From Candidatus Woesearchaeota archaeon (lineage in GTDB: Archaea; Nanobdellota; Nanobdellia; Woesearchaeales; GW2011-AR4): 16,322 nt of DNA. Both the position numbers and the translations under genes were made by a program. Of this stretch, positions 7,660 to 13,848 are shown piece after piece. The stretch's first letter is position 1. Each line of letters begins with the position of its first letter. The stretch spans positions 1 to 16,322 of the forward strand of contig JASMFO010000017.1 in assembly GCA_030751755.1 (NCBI GenBank), read 5' to 3'. The notes under the pieces are model-generated. The model did not search any database and was not told the DNA's origin. It saw nothing but the letters and a program-made list of their open reading frames with translations.

Positions 7660-7666
7660 TTTAAAT
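7660..7666 (+). promoter_or_regulatory. TATA box of the small orphan gene
   Basis: TTTAAAT preceded by a purine-rich BRE-like AGTAAAGAA. Its centre is 25 nt before the ATG at 7688, which would make that ATG the 5' end of a leaderless mRNA. Confidence 0.5.
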
Positions 7667-7687
7667 GGATTGAGATTAATGAATATC

Positions 7688-8014
7688 ATGGGGCGTATAC
7701 TTAGACATAAGCTTAATGAAGGAGCTCAGATTAGCAGAAATGGTTCAGTAATTGATGTGGTTGTTAGGTTGCTGGATAGTACTCCTAGTAAGGAATGGGC
7801 TTCATTAGAAGTGCGAGGAGTTCCTGGAAAGGAAGCTCTGGATATAGGAGTTTCTGAGGGTTATGTAAATTTGGGAAAGGGCCTAAGGGTTGGAATTGTA
7901 CCTGACAACCAAGATAGAAATGCTGTGCGTGTAGAATATCATCGCTATAGACGTTCTGATATAGAACCAAAAAAATACAAACCTGTTGTAGATGGTTTAG
8001 AAGTTAGGGTTTAA
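7688..8014 (+). CDS. Small beta-rich protein of unknown function
   Basis: 108 residues from the ATG at 7688. I chose this start because a TATA box is centred 25 nt upstream and no Shine-Dalgarno precedes it; in-frame alternatives are ATG 7679 and TTG 7670. I do not recognise the family. The protein is soluble, basic at the C-terminus (EYHRYRRSD) and reads as alternating short beta strands (SVIDVVVRLL, ASLEVRGV, LRVGIVPD, AVRVEYH), with no Cys and no signal peptide or membrane segment. The run NEGAQISRNGSVIDVVV loosely recalls the strand layout of small RNA-binding beta proteins such as CsrA, but the match is too weak to use. It looks like a single-gene unit between two 25-bp direct repeats and faces the convergent superoxide reductase gene. 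Confidence 0.7.
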   Translation: MGRILRHKLNEGAQISRNGSVIDVVVRLLDSTPSKEWASLEVRGVPGKEALDIGVSEGYVNLGKGLRVGIVPDNQDRNAVRVEYHRYRRSDIEPKKYKPVVDGLEVRV

Positions 8015-8016
8015 GT

Positions 8017-8041
8017 TATTTCTTCAGTTTTGAGATTAAGA
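8017..8041 (+). repeat. 25-bp direct repeat, copy 2, after the orphan gene stop
   Basis: It starts 2 nt after the TAA at 8012-8014 and reads TTATTTCTTCAGTTTTGAG, differing from copy 1 at two positions. Together the copies bracket the orphan gene. The remaining 26 bp before the convergent desulfoferrodoxin stop show nothing else. Confidence 0.85.
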
Positions 8042-8067
8042 GGCAGATGAGGGAGCCGATTAAGAGA

Positions 8068-8454
8068 TTAATTCTTCCATAACCCATGTATATTGCATAA
8101 TGCTCTGGCTTTAAGCCATTCAACAGCTTCAGTACAGCAGAACTCTGCTACTGGTTTTTCATTTGGTCTAATTCTTTTCTCAATAATTATTTCTCCATCC
8201 TTTAGAAGCTGAATCTGCTCAATATAATGTTTTTCTTCCATTGGATGCGCAATTGATCCAACTTTTACCCTAACACCATTATCGGTTTTTTCTATCACAG
8301 GCACATGCTTTTCCTGTCCTTCCTGTTCAGCTGTTTTTTCTTCCTGCAAAGCCATAGGTTTTCCGCAGCATACTAGTTCTCCACCGCTTGCTTCTAAAAC
8401 AGAAACAACATTTCCGCATACTTCACATTTGTAAATTCCATTATCTTCTGCCAT
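8068..8454 (-). CDS. dfx: Desulfoferrodoxin (class I superoxide reductase)
   Basis: 128 residues, full family length. The N-terminal desulforedoxin domain has the rubredoxin-like Fe site (center I) with C10, C13, C29 and C30. The C-terminal neelaredoxin domain has the catalytic Fe site (center II): H50 in EKHVPV with the conserved E48, H70 and H76 in AHPMEEKHYI, and C120 and H123 in CNIHGLW. It reduces superoxide to hydrogen peroxide in the cytoplasm without releasing oxygen, using rubredoxin or a similar electron donor not seen in this window. It is the last gene of the stress operon, 12 nt behind the ferritin-like gene, so the peroxide it makes can be handled by the peroxiredoxin upstream. 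A GGGGT-like ribosome binding site precedes the ATG. Confidence 0.96.
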   Translation of the reverse strand: MAEDNGIYKCEVCGNVVSVLEASGGELVCCGKPMALQEEKTAEQEGQEKHVPVIEKTDNGVRVKVGSIAHPMEEKHYIEQIQLLKDGEIIIEKRIRPNEKPVAEFCCTEAVEWLKARALCNIHGLWKN

Positions 8455-8466
8455 TTTTATTACCCC

Positions 8467-8907
8467 TTATTTTATTGCTAATAGTCTTTTTAGTTCTTCA
8501 ACATGTTCTTGTTCGTCCTGAATCAGATGATATATTGAATGGTATAAAGTTTCGCTGTTATCAAGCTGCTTTACTAATCCAAGAATTTTTTGATATAATT
8601 TTACTGCCACTAATTCTTCTTTTAGCTCATACTTCAGCATTTCTTTAATATTATCAGACTGGGAAATTTTTAAATCACCCAATTTTGTTGAAGGTACTCC
8701 ACCTAAAACAACAATTCTTTCCCTTATCATATCCCTGTGCTTTTCCTCGTCGCTTGCTATCTCCTTAAGTCTTTCTATTATTGGCTCTGCATTCAATCCT
8801 GTAACAAATTCTGCATGGTGCAGGTACATAATAATTGCACTGTGCTCTATTTCCAAAGCCTTGTTTAATTCATTTATTATTTGTTTTTTTAATTTCTCTT
8901 TTGACAT
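8467..8907 (-). CDS. Bacterioferritin-like diiron (ferritin-superfamily) protein
   Basis: 146 residues from the ATG at 8907. GGTGA (8913-8917) is placed correctly for this ATG, so the in-frame GTG at 8916 is less likely. It forms a four-helix bundle with ferroxidase-type ligands: E21 in EIEHSA, E54 and H57 in DEEKH, E97/E98 in KEELVA, and E132 and H135 in DEQEH. This spacing is close to bacterioferritin. No Cys is present, so it is not a thioredoxin-fold-linked or Cys-containing Dps-like type. It probably oxidises and stores Fe(II), keeping it away from peroxide. It lies 15 nt after the peroxiredoxin stop and 12 nt before dfx. A Dps-like or demethoxyubiquinone-hydroxylase-like role is a weaker alternative. 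Confidence 0.87.
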   Translation of the reverse strand: MSKEKLKKQIINELNKALEIEHSAIIMYLHHAEFVTGLNAEPIIERLKEIASDEEKHRDMIRERIVVLGGVPSTKLGDLKISQSDNIKEMLKYELKEELVAVKLYQKILGLVKQLDNSETLYHSIYHLIQDEQEHVEELKRLLAIK

Positions 8908-8912
8908 TTTTT

Positions 8913-8917
8913 TCACC
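8913..8917 (-). promoter_or_regulatory. Ribosome binding site deciding the ferritin-like start
   Basis: GGTGA on the minus strand followed by a run of A and the ATG at 8907. It includes the upstream GTG codon itself, which argues against that GTG as the start. Confidence 0.55.
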
Positions 8918-8922
8918 AGTAG

Positions 8923-9486
8923 CTATAGTTTACCAACTAAATCTAATCCGGGCTTTAAGGTTTTTTCACCCGGCTTCCAATTCATTGGACAAACCTCTCC
9001 TTCATGTTTATTGACATACTGTGCTGCCTGTAATTTTCTGATGAGTTCTTGTATGTTCCTCCCTATACTGTTATCATGATATTCTAATGCTTTAATAATT
9101 CCTTTTGGGTCAATTATGTATGTGGCTCTTAAGGATACACCCTCTTCAGGTATAAGGGTCCAGTATGCTTTAGTTACTCTTCGTGCTGGATCTGCCAGCA
9201 TTGGGAATTTAATCTTTTTGATTGTAGGGGAAGCATCGTGCCATGCCTTATGCACAAAAGCTGTATCAACACTAATAGTTATTACTTCTGCACCTAATTT
9301 TTTGATTTTCTCGTAGTTATCTGCCAGCTCCCCTAACTCTGTAGGGCAGATAAAAGTAAAGTCGGCAGGATAGAAAAAAAGTACAACCCATTTGCCCTTA
9401 TAATCTTTTAAACTTATTTTTTTAATTCCATCATTTACAAATGCATCTTCTGTAAATTCCGGCGCTTTCTCATTTATGTTTACCAT
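8923..9486 (-). CDS. 2-Cys peroxiredoxin, AhpC type
   Basis: 187 residues from the ATG at 9486. The peroxidatic cysteine is C47 in FYPADFTFICPTE (P40 and T44 complete the active site), with R120 in LRATYIID. The resolving cysteine is C166 in EVCPMNWKPG. This is a typical 2-Cys enzyme that reduces hydrogen peroxide and organic peroxides, forming intersubunit disulfides and usually a decamer. The reductant partner is not encoded nearby. The start was set by GAGGTG (9493-9498), 6 nt before the ATG; the in-frame GTG at 9495 lies inside that site. It is encoded between the PerR-like regulator and the ferritin-like protein, downstream of superoxide reductase in function and upstream of it in the operon. 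Confidence 0.96.
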   Translation of the reverse strand: MVNINEKAPEFTEDAFVNDGIKKISLKDYKGKWVVLFFYPADFTFICPTELGELADNYEKIKKLGAEVITISVDTAFVHKAWHDASPTIKKIKFPMLADPARRVTKAYWTLIPEEGVSLRATYIIDPKGIIKALEYHDNSIGRNIQELIRKLQAAQYVNKHEGEVCPMNWKPGEKTLKPGLDLVGKL

Positions 9487-9492
9487 AGATTC

Positions 9493-9498
9493 CACCTC
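9493..9498 (-). promoter_or_regulatory. Ribosome binding site of the peroxiredoxin gene
   Basis: GAGGTG ends 6 nt before the ATG at 9486 and overlaps the competing GTG at 9495. Confidence 0.7.
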
Positions 9499-9533
9499 AA
9501 TTATTTATTTTTAATATCTTCCATTTTACTAAT

Positions 9534-9914
9534 TCACATATTTTTATTTTTGCAATAACCATAAAATATAACTTGCACATTGGTGGGATTAAATCCATCA
9601 TAATTTATTTTTTCCATTGCGTATTTTGATATCTCTTTTTGAAAAACATCATGAATTTTACCGCATTTTCTGCATACACAATGCTGATGCCTGCCGATAT
9701 CCGCATCAAAATGAAATTCATTACCCATCTCAAGCCTCAGTATTTCCCCCTTATTGGCCAATAAATTCAGGTTTCTATAAACTGTTGCAAGAGTAATTGT
9801 AGGAACCTGTTTTTTTACTGCACCATATATAATCTCTGCTGTAGGGTGGGTCTTTACACTTCTTAAGTATTCGAGAATTTTTAATTTTTGAACTGTAAGC
9901 CTTCTTTTCATCAT
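9534..9914 (-). CDS. perR: Fur-family regulator, PerR-like
   Basis: 126 residues. An N-terminal winged helix (about 1-65, LATVYRNLNLL as recognition helix) is followed by the dimerisation domain. By the Bacillus PerR pattern, the regulatory metal ligands are all present: H23 (THPTAE), D70 (HFDAD), H76 and H78 (GRHQH) and D89 (KIHDV). The Asp at the D70 position is the PerR-like choice rather than Fur-like Glu. The structural zinc site is incomplete: C81 and C84 (CRKC) and C121 are there, but the fourth Cys is replaced around K124 and the protein stops two residues later. It is the first gene before peroxiredoxin, ferritin-like protein and superoxide reductase, and a Per-box-like sequence lies at its own promoter, so autoregulation is likely. 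ATG 9914 and ATG 9911 are both possible starts. Confidence 0.9.
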   Translation of the reverse strand: MMKRRLTVQKLKILEYLRSVKTHPTAEIIYGAVKKQVPTITLATVYRNLNLLANKGEILRLEMGNEFHFDADIGRHQHCVCRKCGKIHDVFQKEISKYAMEKINYDGFNPTNVQVIFYGYCKNKNM

Positions 9915-9926
9915 TTTATTTCTTAT

Positions 9927-9945
9927 TTATAATAATTATTGATAA
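9927..9945 (-). promoter_or_regulatory. Per-box-like operator at the perR start site
   Basis: Read on the plus strand, TTATAATAATTATTG (9927-9941) matches the Bacillus Per box TTATAATnATTATAA at all but the last two positions. It also contains a perfect 10-bp palindrome (9931-9940). It lies over the predicted transcription start of the regulator gene, where binding would block initiation. Such AT-rich strings can occur by chance in this genome, so this rests on position as well as sequence. Confidence 0.5.
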
Positions 9946-9958
9946 GGAATAGTCACTA

Positions 9959-9965
9959 ATATAAA
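9959..9965 (-). promoter_or_regulatory. TATA box of the perR stress operon
   Basis: TTTATAT on the minus strand, about 50 nt before the perR ATG. It predicts a start site near 9936, inside the Per-box-like sequence. The box is nearly symmetrical and might also drive plus-strand transcription into the inverted repeat at 9973-10031. Confidence 0.45.
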
Positions 9966-9972
9966 TATTTTT

Positions 9973-10031
9973 CTAGTCTATAGCAAGCGTCTCACTAGGC
10001 TCAATTATTTATGGCGCTTGCTATAGACTAG
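9973..10031. repeat. Perfect 17-bp inverted repeat (stem-loop) between perR and the EamA transporter gene
   Basis: The left arm CTAGTCTATAGCAAGCG (9973-9989) is exactly complementary to 10015-10031, with a 25-nt spacer. The stem can grow inward by a G-T and a C-G pair. The arms are richer in GC than the surrounding DNA. On the plus strand it is followed by GTGAGG and five T; on the minus strand by an A-rich tract holding the perR TATA box. It could be a terminator for the transporter gene upstream on the minus strand, a structured RNA, or a small palindromic mobile repeat. Confidence 0.9.
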
Positions 10032-10077
10032 GTGAGGTTTTTATCGGCGGATTGAATGAAAAGAAGTGAGGCTCTAA

Positions 10078-11016
10078 CTAATAACCGAATAAAATTGTTT
10101 TTATTTTATTTGAGAATAATTTTGAAGTTTGGAATATTTTTTCAATTGAGTAAGTTGAGATAAATGCTGATGTTAATATTAAAAATCCTCCAAGGAGTAT
10201 GTTCAATGGTAGTTTTTCTTTAAGAACTACAAAAGATAGTAATATTCCAAATACTGGTCCTAATAATAAAATTATGCTTGATGTAGAGGATTTGACATGT
10301 TTTAAAGCATAACTTAACAGGGTAAAAGGGATGAGTGTTAAAATAGCTAGTAAAACAATCAGTAGTGTCTGGTTTAAATTTAATGAATAGACCGGGATAG
10401 TTTCCTTAAAAATTAATACAACAAATAAAATCATTATTGAACTTATTAAGAAAAGCCAATATGTCTTCCTATAGTGATTTTTTGTTTGACCCGAATAGCG
10501 GTTTAAAATTATATATGCTGACCATAGTAAGGCAGCTGACAGCACCATAATTTCTCCTTTGAACCCTTGCAGATTCAAGTTTTGCCAGAACATAATAACA
10601 ATTCCTAACAAACTTATTATAGTTGCAGTAATATCGGTAAGAGAAATATTTTCTTTGAGAAAAATTCTTGCCAAAACTAATGTCATTATCGGATAAGTTA
10701 AGAATAAAAATAATATTTTACTAACACTAATAAAATATAAAGATTGAAAAAACAGCACGGTATCTCCTGTAAGAAACAGTGAAAGAAAGAAAAAATGTTT
10801 AAGCTCGGTTTTGGATATCAAAAACAGCTCTTTGAAGGTACTTTTTCTAATAATTACAATAATCAAGGGAAAGGTTATAACAACAAATAAATATCTAAGG
10901 AATAGTATCGCAATAGGAGCTATTGTATCTACCAGAAGTTTTGTAAGAACAGCTGGAAAACTAAAACATATAGCTGCAATGAAAACCATTAATATTGGGG
11001 ATTTTAATTTCGACAT
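10078..11016 (-). CDS. EamA/DMT-superfamily transporter
   Basis: 312 residues with about ten membrane segments arranged as two EamA repeats (about 5-145 and 152-295). The first opens with AAICFSFPAVLTKLL and has the LRYLFV arginine in helix 2; the second starts with LSAALLWSAYIILNRYSGQ and ends with GPVFGILLSFVVLKEKL. These are typical of the drug/metabolite transporter superfamily. The substrate cannot be read from sequence; relatives export amino acids, nucleotides or other metabolites. The C-terminal tail is short. A TATA element about 26 nt before the ATG suggests a leaderless mRNA separate from gyrA. The 3' side faces the inverted repeat at 9973-10031. Confidence 0.9.
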   Translation of the reverse strand: MSKLKSPILMVFIAAICFSFPAVLTKLLVDTIAPIAILFLRYLFVVITFPLIIVIIRKSTFKELFLISKTELKHFFFLSLFLTGDTVLFFQSLYFISVSKILFLFLTYPIMTLVLARIFLKENISLTDITATIISLLGIVIMFWQNLNLQGFKGEIMVLSAALLWSAYIILNRYSGQTKNHYRKTYWLFLISSIMILFVVLIFKETIPVYSLNLNQTLLIVLLAILTLIPFTLLSYALKHVKSSTSSIILLLGPVFGILLSFVVLKEKLPLNILLGGFLILTSAFISTYSIEKIFQTSKLFSNKIKTILFGY

Positions 11017-11038
11017 AGAATTTTTAGGGTTTTGATTT

Positions 11039-11046
11039 AATTTAAA
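11039..11046 (-). promoter_or_regulatory. TATA box of the EamA transporter gene (leaderless)
   Basis: TTTAAATT on the minus strand, centred 26 nt before the ATG at 11016 and lying between this gene and the end of gyrA. Confidence 0.5.
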
Positions 11047-11078
11047 AATGTAGTGGTAATGGTTTTTTTAGAGGTTTT

Positions 11079-13547
11079 TTATCCTTTCACAATCTTAGCA
11101 ACACTTACAAGCTTATCATTGCCTTCCAATTTAATCAATCTAACTCCTTGTGTAGATCTTCCTATAGTGGATATTTGAGAAATTGGCATCCTTATCGTAA
11201 TGCCGTTCTTTGTTATAAGCATTATTTCATCATTATCAGTTACAGAGTTTATGGAAACAACGTTTCCATTTCTTTCGGAACATATCATATTTCTTACCCC
11301 AGAACCACCACGGCTAATTAATCTATATTCTGATATTTTTGTTCTTTTTCCATAGCCATTTTCTGTTACAGAAAGCAAGGTCTTATCATTTGTTGCTACA
11401 ACCATGCCTATAACAGAATCATCTTGAGAAAGCCTGATTCCCCTTACCCCCCGAGAAGACCTTCCTGTTGCTCTTACATTATTTTCATTAAATCTTACTG
11501 CAATACCCTTTCTTGTTGCTAAGATAATTTCCTTGTTTCCATCAGTAAGCTTTACATTAATCAAGCGATCATTAGAATCCAAAGTAATAGCAACTATACC
11601 TCCTCTTCTTGGGTTGCTATAAGCTGCAAGGCTTGTCTTCTTTATTGTACCACTCTTTGTTGCCATAATCAGGTATTTAGTGTCATCAAATGCCTTTACT
11701 GGCACATATGCAGTAACTTTTTCATCTGATTGTAAATTGACTAAATTTACAATTGCTTTGCCTCTTGCTTGACGGGATGCTTCTGGTATGTCATAGACTT
11801 TTACCCAATGCACTTTTCCCTTATTTGTAAATAGCAATATGTATGAATGTGTAGATGCAATAAATATGTCTCTTACAAAATCTTCTTCCTTTGTTGTTGT
11901 TGCTATCAACCCCTTACCACCGCGTCTTTGTTGCCTGTAAGTTTGCAATAGCTGTCTTTTAATATAGCCGGAATGGGTAATTGTTATAACACAGTTGCTT
12001 TCTTCTATAATGTCTTCCATTTCAAATCCTGTTGCTTCAGCATCAACAATTTCTGTTTTTCTTTTATCAGAATAATGTTCCTTAAGATCTAAAAGCTCTT
12101 TTTTAATTATGTCAAGAATTTTTTGCGGTGATTCTAAAATAGTCTTTAACTCTGCTATTAACTTCAACAAATCGTGATGTTCCTTCTTAACCTTTTCTTG
12201 CTCTAGTGATGTTAAGCGCTGCAGCTTCATCTCCAGGATTGCTGTGCTTTGTTCCTCTGAAAGATTAAAGTTAGATATCAAAGTTGTTTTAGCTTCATCT
12301 ACGGATTTACTTTCTTTAACAAGGTTTATTGTTTTGTCTAGATTATTTAGAGCAATAATTAAACCCTCTAAGATATGTGCTCTTTTTTGTGCTTTATACA
12401 GGTCAAATAACGTTCTTTTCCTTACAACATCTTTTCTATGCTCTATGTAATACTTTATTAATTGACCTAGGCCCAATATTTTTGGAACATTATTTACAAG
12501 AGCAACCATTATGATTCCAAATGTAACCTGTAACCTAGAATGCATGTAAAGCTGGTTTAATAGGACATCAGCATTAGCATCTTTTTTTAATTCGATGATT
12601 ATTCTGATACCTTGTCTGTTGGACTCGTCCCTTATGTCGCTTATTCCATTAAGTTTTTTGTCTCTTACTAAATCGGCTATATGGGTTATCATCTCTGCTT
12701 TGTTTACCATATAAGGTATTTCAGTGACTAAGATTCTTTTCCTGTCTTTTATGTCCTCTGTTTGTGTTTTTGCCCTGACAATAACTTTACCGCGACCAGT
12801 TTTGTAAGCATTTATAATTTCATTTTTACCACATATAGTTGCTCCAGTCGGAAAATCAGGACCTTTAATGTGCTGCATAAGCTCTTCTATGCTTATGTTT
12901 GGATTGTCAATCTGTTTTATTACTCCATCAATAATCTCAGACATATTATGTGGGGGGATATTTGTTGTCATACCCACTGCTATGCCTGATGAACCGTTAA
13001 CCAGCAAATTTGGAACTTTTGATGGAAGAACCGTAGGTTCTTTAGAGGTATTATCAAAATTTGGAATAAACTTTACTGTCTTTTTTTCTATGTCTTGCAG
13101 CATCTCTTCTGCTAGTTTTGTTAATCTTGCTTCTGTGTAACGCATTGCTGCTGGATTATCACCGTCTATTGAGCCAAAATTCCCCTGGCCATCTACTAAG
13201 AGATATCTCATAGAGAAATCTTGAGCTAATCTTACTAAAGTGTCATAAATAGCAGTATCTCCATGGGGATGAAATTTAGCCATGCAGTTTCCAACTACAT
13301 TTGCTGATTTTCTGAATGGTTTATTGTGCAGTAATCCAGACTCCAACATTGTATACAGAACACGCCTGTGTACTGGTTTTAGGCCATCTCTTACATCTGG
13401 CAAAGCTCTTCCAACTATAACACTCATAGAATAATCTAGGTAAGACTGTTTCATTTCATCTTCAATTACTCTTTGAATTATAGTAGTTCCAGAGCCTGTA
13501 TTCTGCTCTTTTTCTGAACTGTTTTTTTCGTCTGTTTTTTCATTCAT
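11079..13547 (-). CDS. gyrA: DNA gyrase subunit A
   Basis: 822 residues, full length for a GyrA. The N-terminal breakage-reunion domain has the catalytic tyrosine Y137 after R136 (AMRYTEARL) and the QRDR KFHPHGDTAIYD, with T98 and D102 at the positions of E. coli S83 and D87. The C-terminal beta-pinwheel starts with a canonical GyrA box QRRGGKG (540-546), the motif needed for DNA wrapping and negative supercoiling. Five more blade turns with degenerate boxes follow (RQARGKA, NPRRGGIV, RSSRGVRG, RGGSGVRN, RSTQGVRL). This distinguishes it from ParC. The first 20 residues are a Glu/Lys/Ser-rich extension. The enzyme introduces negative supercoils using ATP with GyrB, whose gene is not adjacent. 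Archaeal gyrases are regarded as bacterial in origin. Confidence 0.97.
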   Translation of the reverse strand: MNEKTDEKNSSEKEQNTGSGTTIIQRVIEDEMKQSYLDYSMSVIVGRALPDVRDGLKPVHRRVLYTMLESGLLHNKPFRKSANVVGNCMAKFHPHGDTAIYDTLVRLAQDFSMRYLLVDGQGNFGSIDGDNPAAMRYTEARLTKLAEEMLQDIEKKTVKFIPNFDNTSKEPTVLPSKVPNLLVNGSSGIAVGMTTNIPPHNMSEIIDGVIKQIDNPNISIEELMQHIKGPDFPTGATICGKNEIINAYKTGRGKVIVRAKTQTEDIKDRKRILVTEIPYMVNKAEMITHIADLVRDKKLNGISDIRDESNRQGIRIIIELKKDANADVLLNQLYMHSRLQVTFGIIMVALVNNVPKILGLGQLIKYYIEHRKDVVRKRTLFDLYKAQKRAHILEGLIIALNNLDKTINLVKESKSVDEAKTTLISNFNLSEEQSTAILEMKLQRLTSLEQEKVKKEHHDLLKLIAELKTILESPQKILDIIKKELLDLKEHYSDKRKTEIVDAEATGFEMEDIIEESNCVITITHSGYIKRQLLQTYRQQRRGGKGLIATTTKEEDFVRDIFIASTHSYILLFTNKGKVHWVKVYDIPEASRQARGKAIVNLVNLQSDEKVTAYVPVKAFDDTKYLIMATKSGTIKKTSLAAYSNPRRGGIVAITLDSNDRLINVKLTDGNKEIILATRKGIAVRFNENNVRATGRSSRGVRGIRLSQDDSVIGMVVATNDKTLLSVTENGYGKRTKISEYRLISRGGSGVRNMICSERNGNVVSINSVTDNDEIMLITKNGITIRMPISQISTIGRSTQGVRLIKLEGNDKLVSVAKIVKG

Positions 13548-13628
13548 TTTCTGTTAGAAAAAAAGTGTATTTCTCGTCGATAAATAGTATATTTAATGCT
13601 TTATAAGAGTTGTGTTTTTAGGGTTTTG

Positions 13629-13644
13629 TTTTCTATATAGAAAA
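13629..13644. repeat. Perfect 16-bp palindrome upstream of gyrA
   Basis: TTTTCTATATAGAAAA is its own reverse complement. It lies 82 bp before the gyrA ATG, between the zinc-ribbon gene and gyrA. The surrounding 139-bp gap also has TATA-like runs on the minus strand (CTCTTATAAAG near 13601-13611, CTATTTATCG near 13578-13587), so gyrA may have its own, possibly regulated, promoter. A 16-bp palindrome could occur by chance in AT-rich DNA of this length. Confidence 0.5.
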
Positions 13645-13686
13645 GAAATATGCTTTATTTGTATTTTATGATATTTTTTCATGAAA

Positions 13687-13830
13687 TTAAAGCTTCTGAA
13701 CAATATTTAAACGGATAGGATAGGTTCTACCACAATAAACACATCTCTTCTTATTCTTCTCAGAAATAGGCTTTAAAGTCTGGTATTTCATCTTATTCTT
13801 GCATTTCGGGCATTGTAAAAGAAACATCAT
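13687..13830 (-). CDS. 47-residue zinc-ribbon protein
   Basis: A small gene of 47 codons, starting at a double ATG (13830 or 13827). It has two zinc knuckles, CPKC (C7, C10) and CVYCG (C30, C33), separated by 19 residues rich in Lys and Thr, and ends with a basic stretch (TYPIRLNIVQKL). This is a classic rubredoxin-like/zinc-ribbon layout with four Cys ligands and little else. It starts 18 nt after the scpB stop on the same strand, so it is probably co-transcribed with scpB. The function is unknown; small zinc ribbons commonly bind nucleic acid or proteins. The coding call rests on the paired motifs, the tight spacing and an intact frame. Confidence 0.78.
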   Translation of the reverse strand: MMFLLQCPKCKNKMKYQTLKPISEKNKKRCVYCGRTYPIRLNIVQKL

Positions 13831-13848
13831 TTTCAACAATAGTTTTTA

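Noticed and set aside
10011..10031. Tiny plus-strand frame ATG-GCG-CTT-GCT-ATA-GAC-TAG inside the inverted repeat
   Set aside because: Six codons with no ribosome binding site; explained by the repeat arm.
9973..10031. Inverted repeat as a tRNA gene or integron attC site
   Set aside because: There is no tRNA arm pattern or CCA-proximal consensus, and attC sites have imperfect arms with bulges and an integrase context that is missing here.
10035..11082. Shared GAGG-plus-T-run string near the 3' ends of the EamA and gyrA genes (10035-10045 and 11071-11082)
   Set aside because: Only about 11 bases, A/T dominated, and on the wrong strand to be an oligo-T terminator; probably coincidence.
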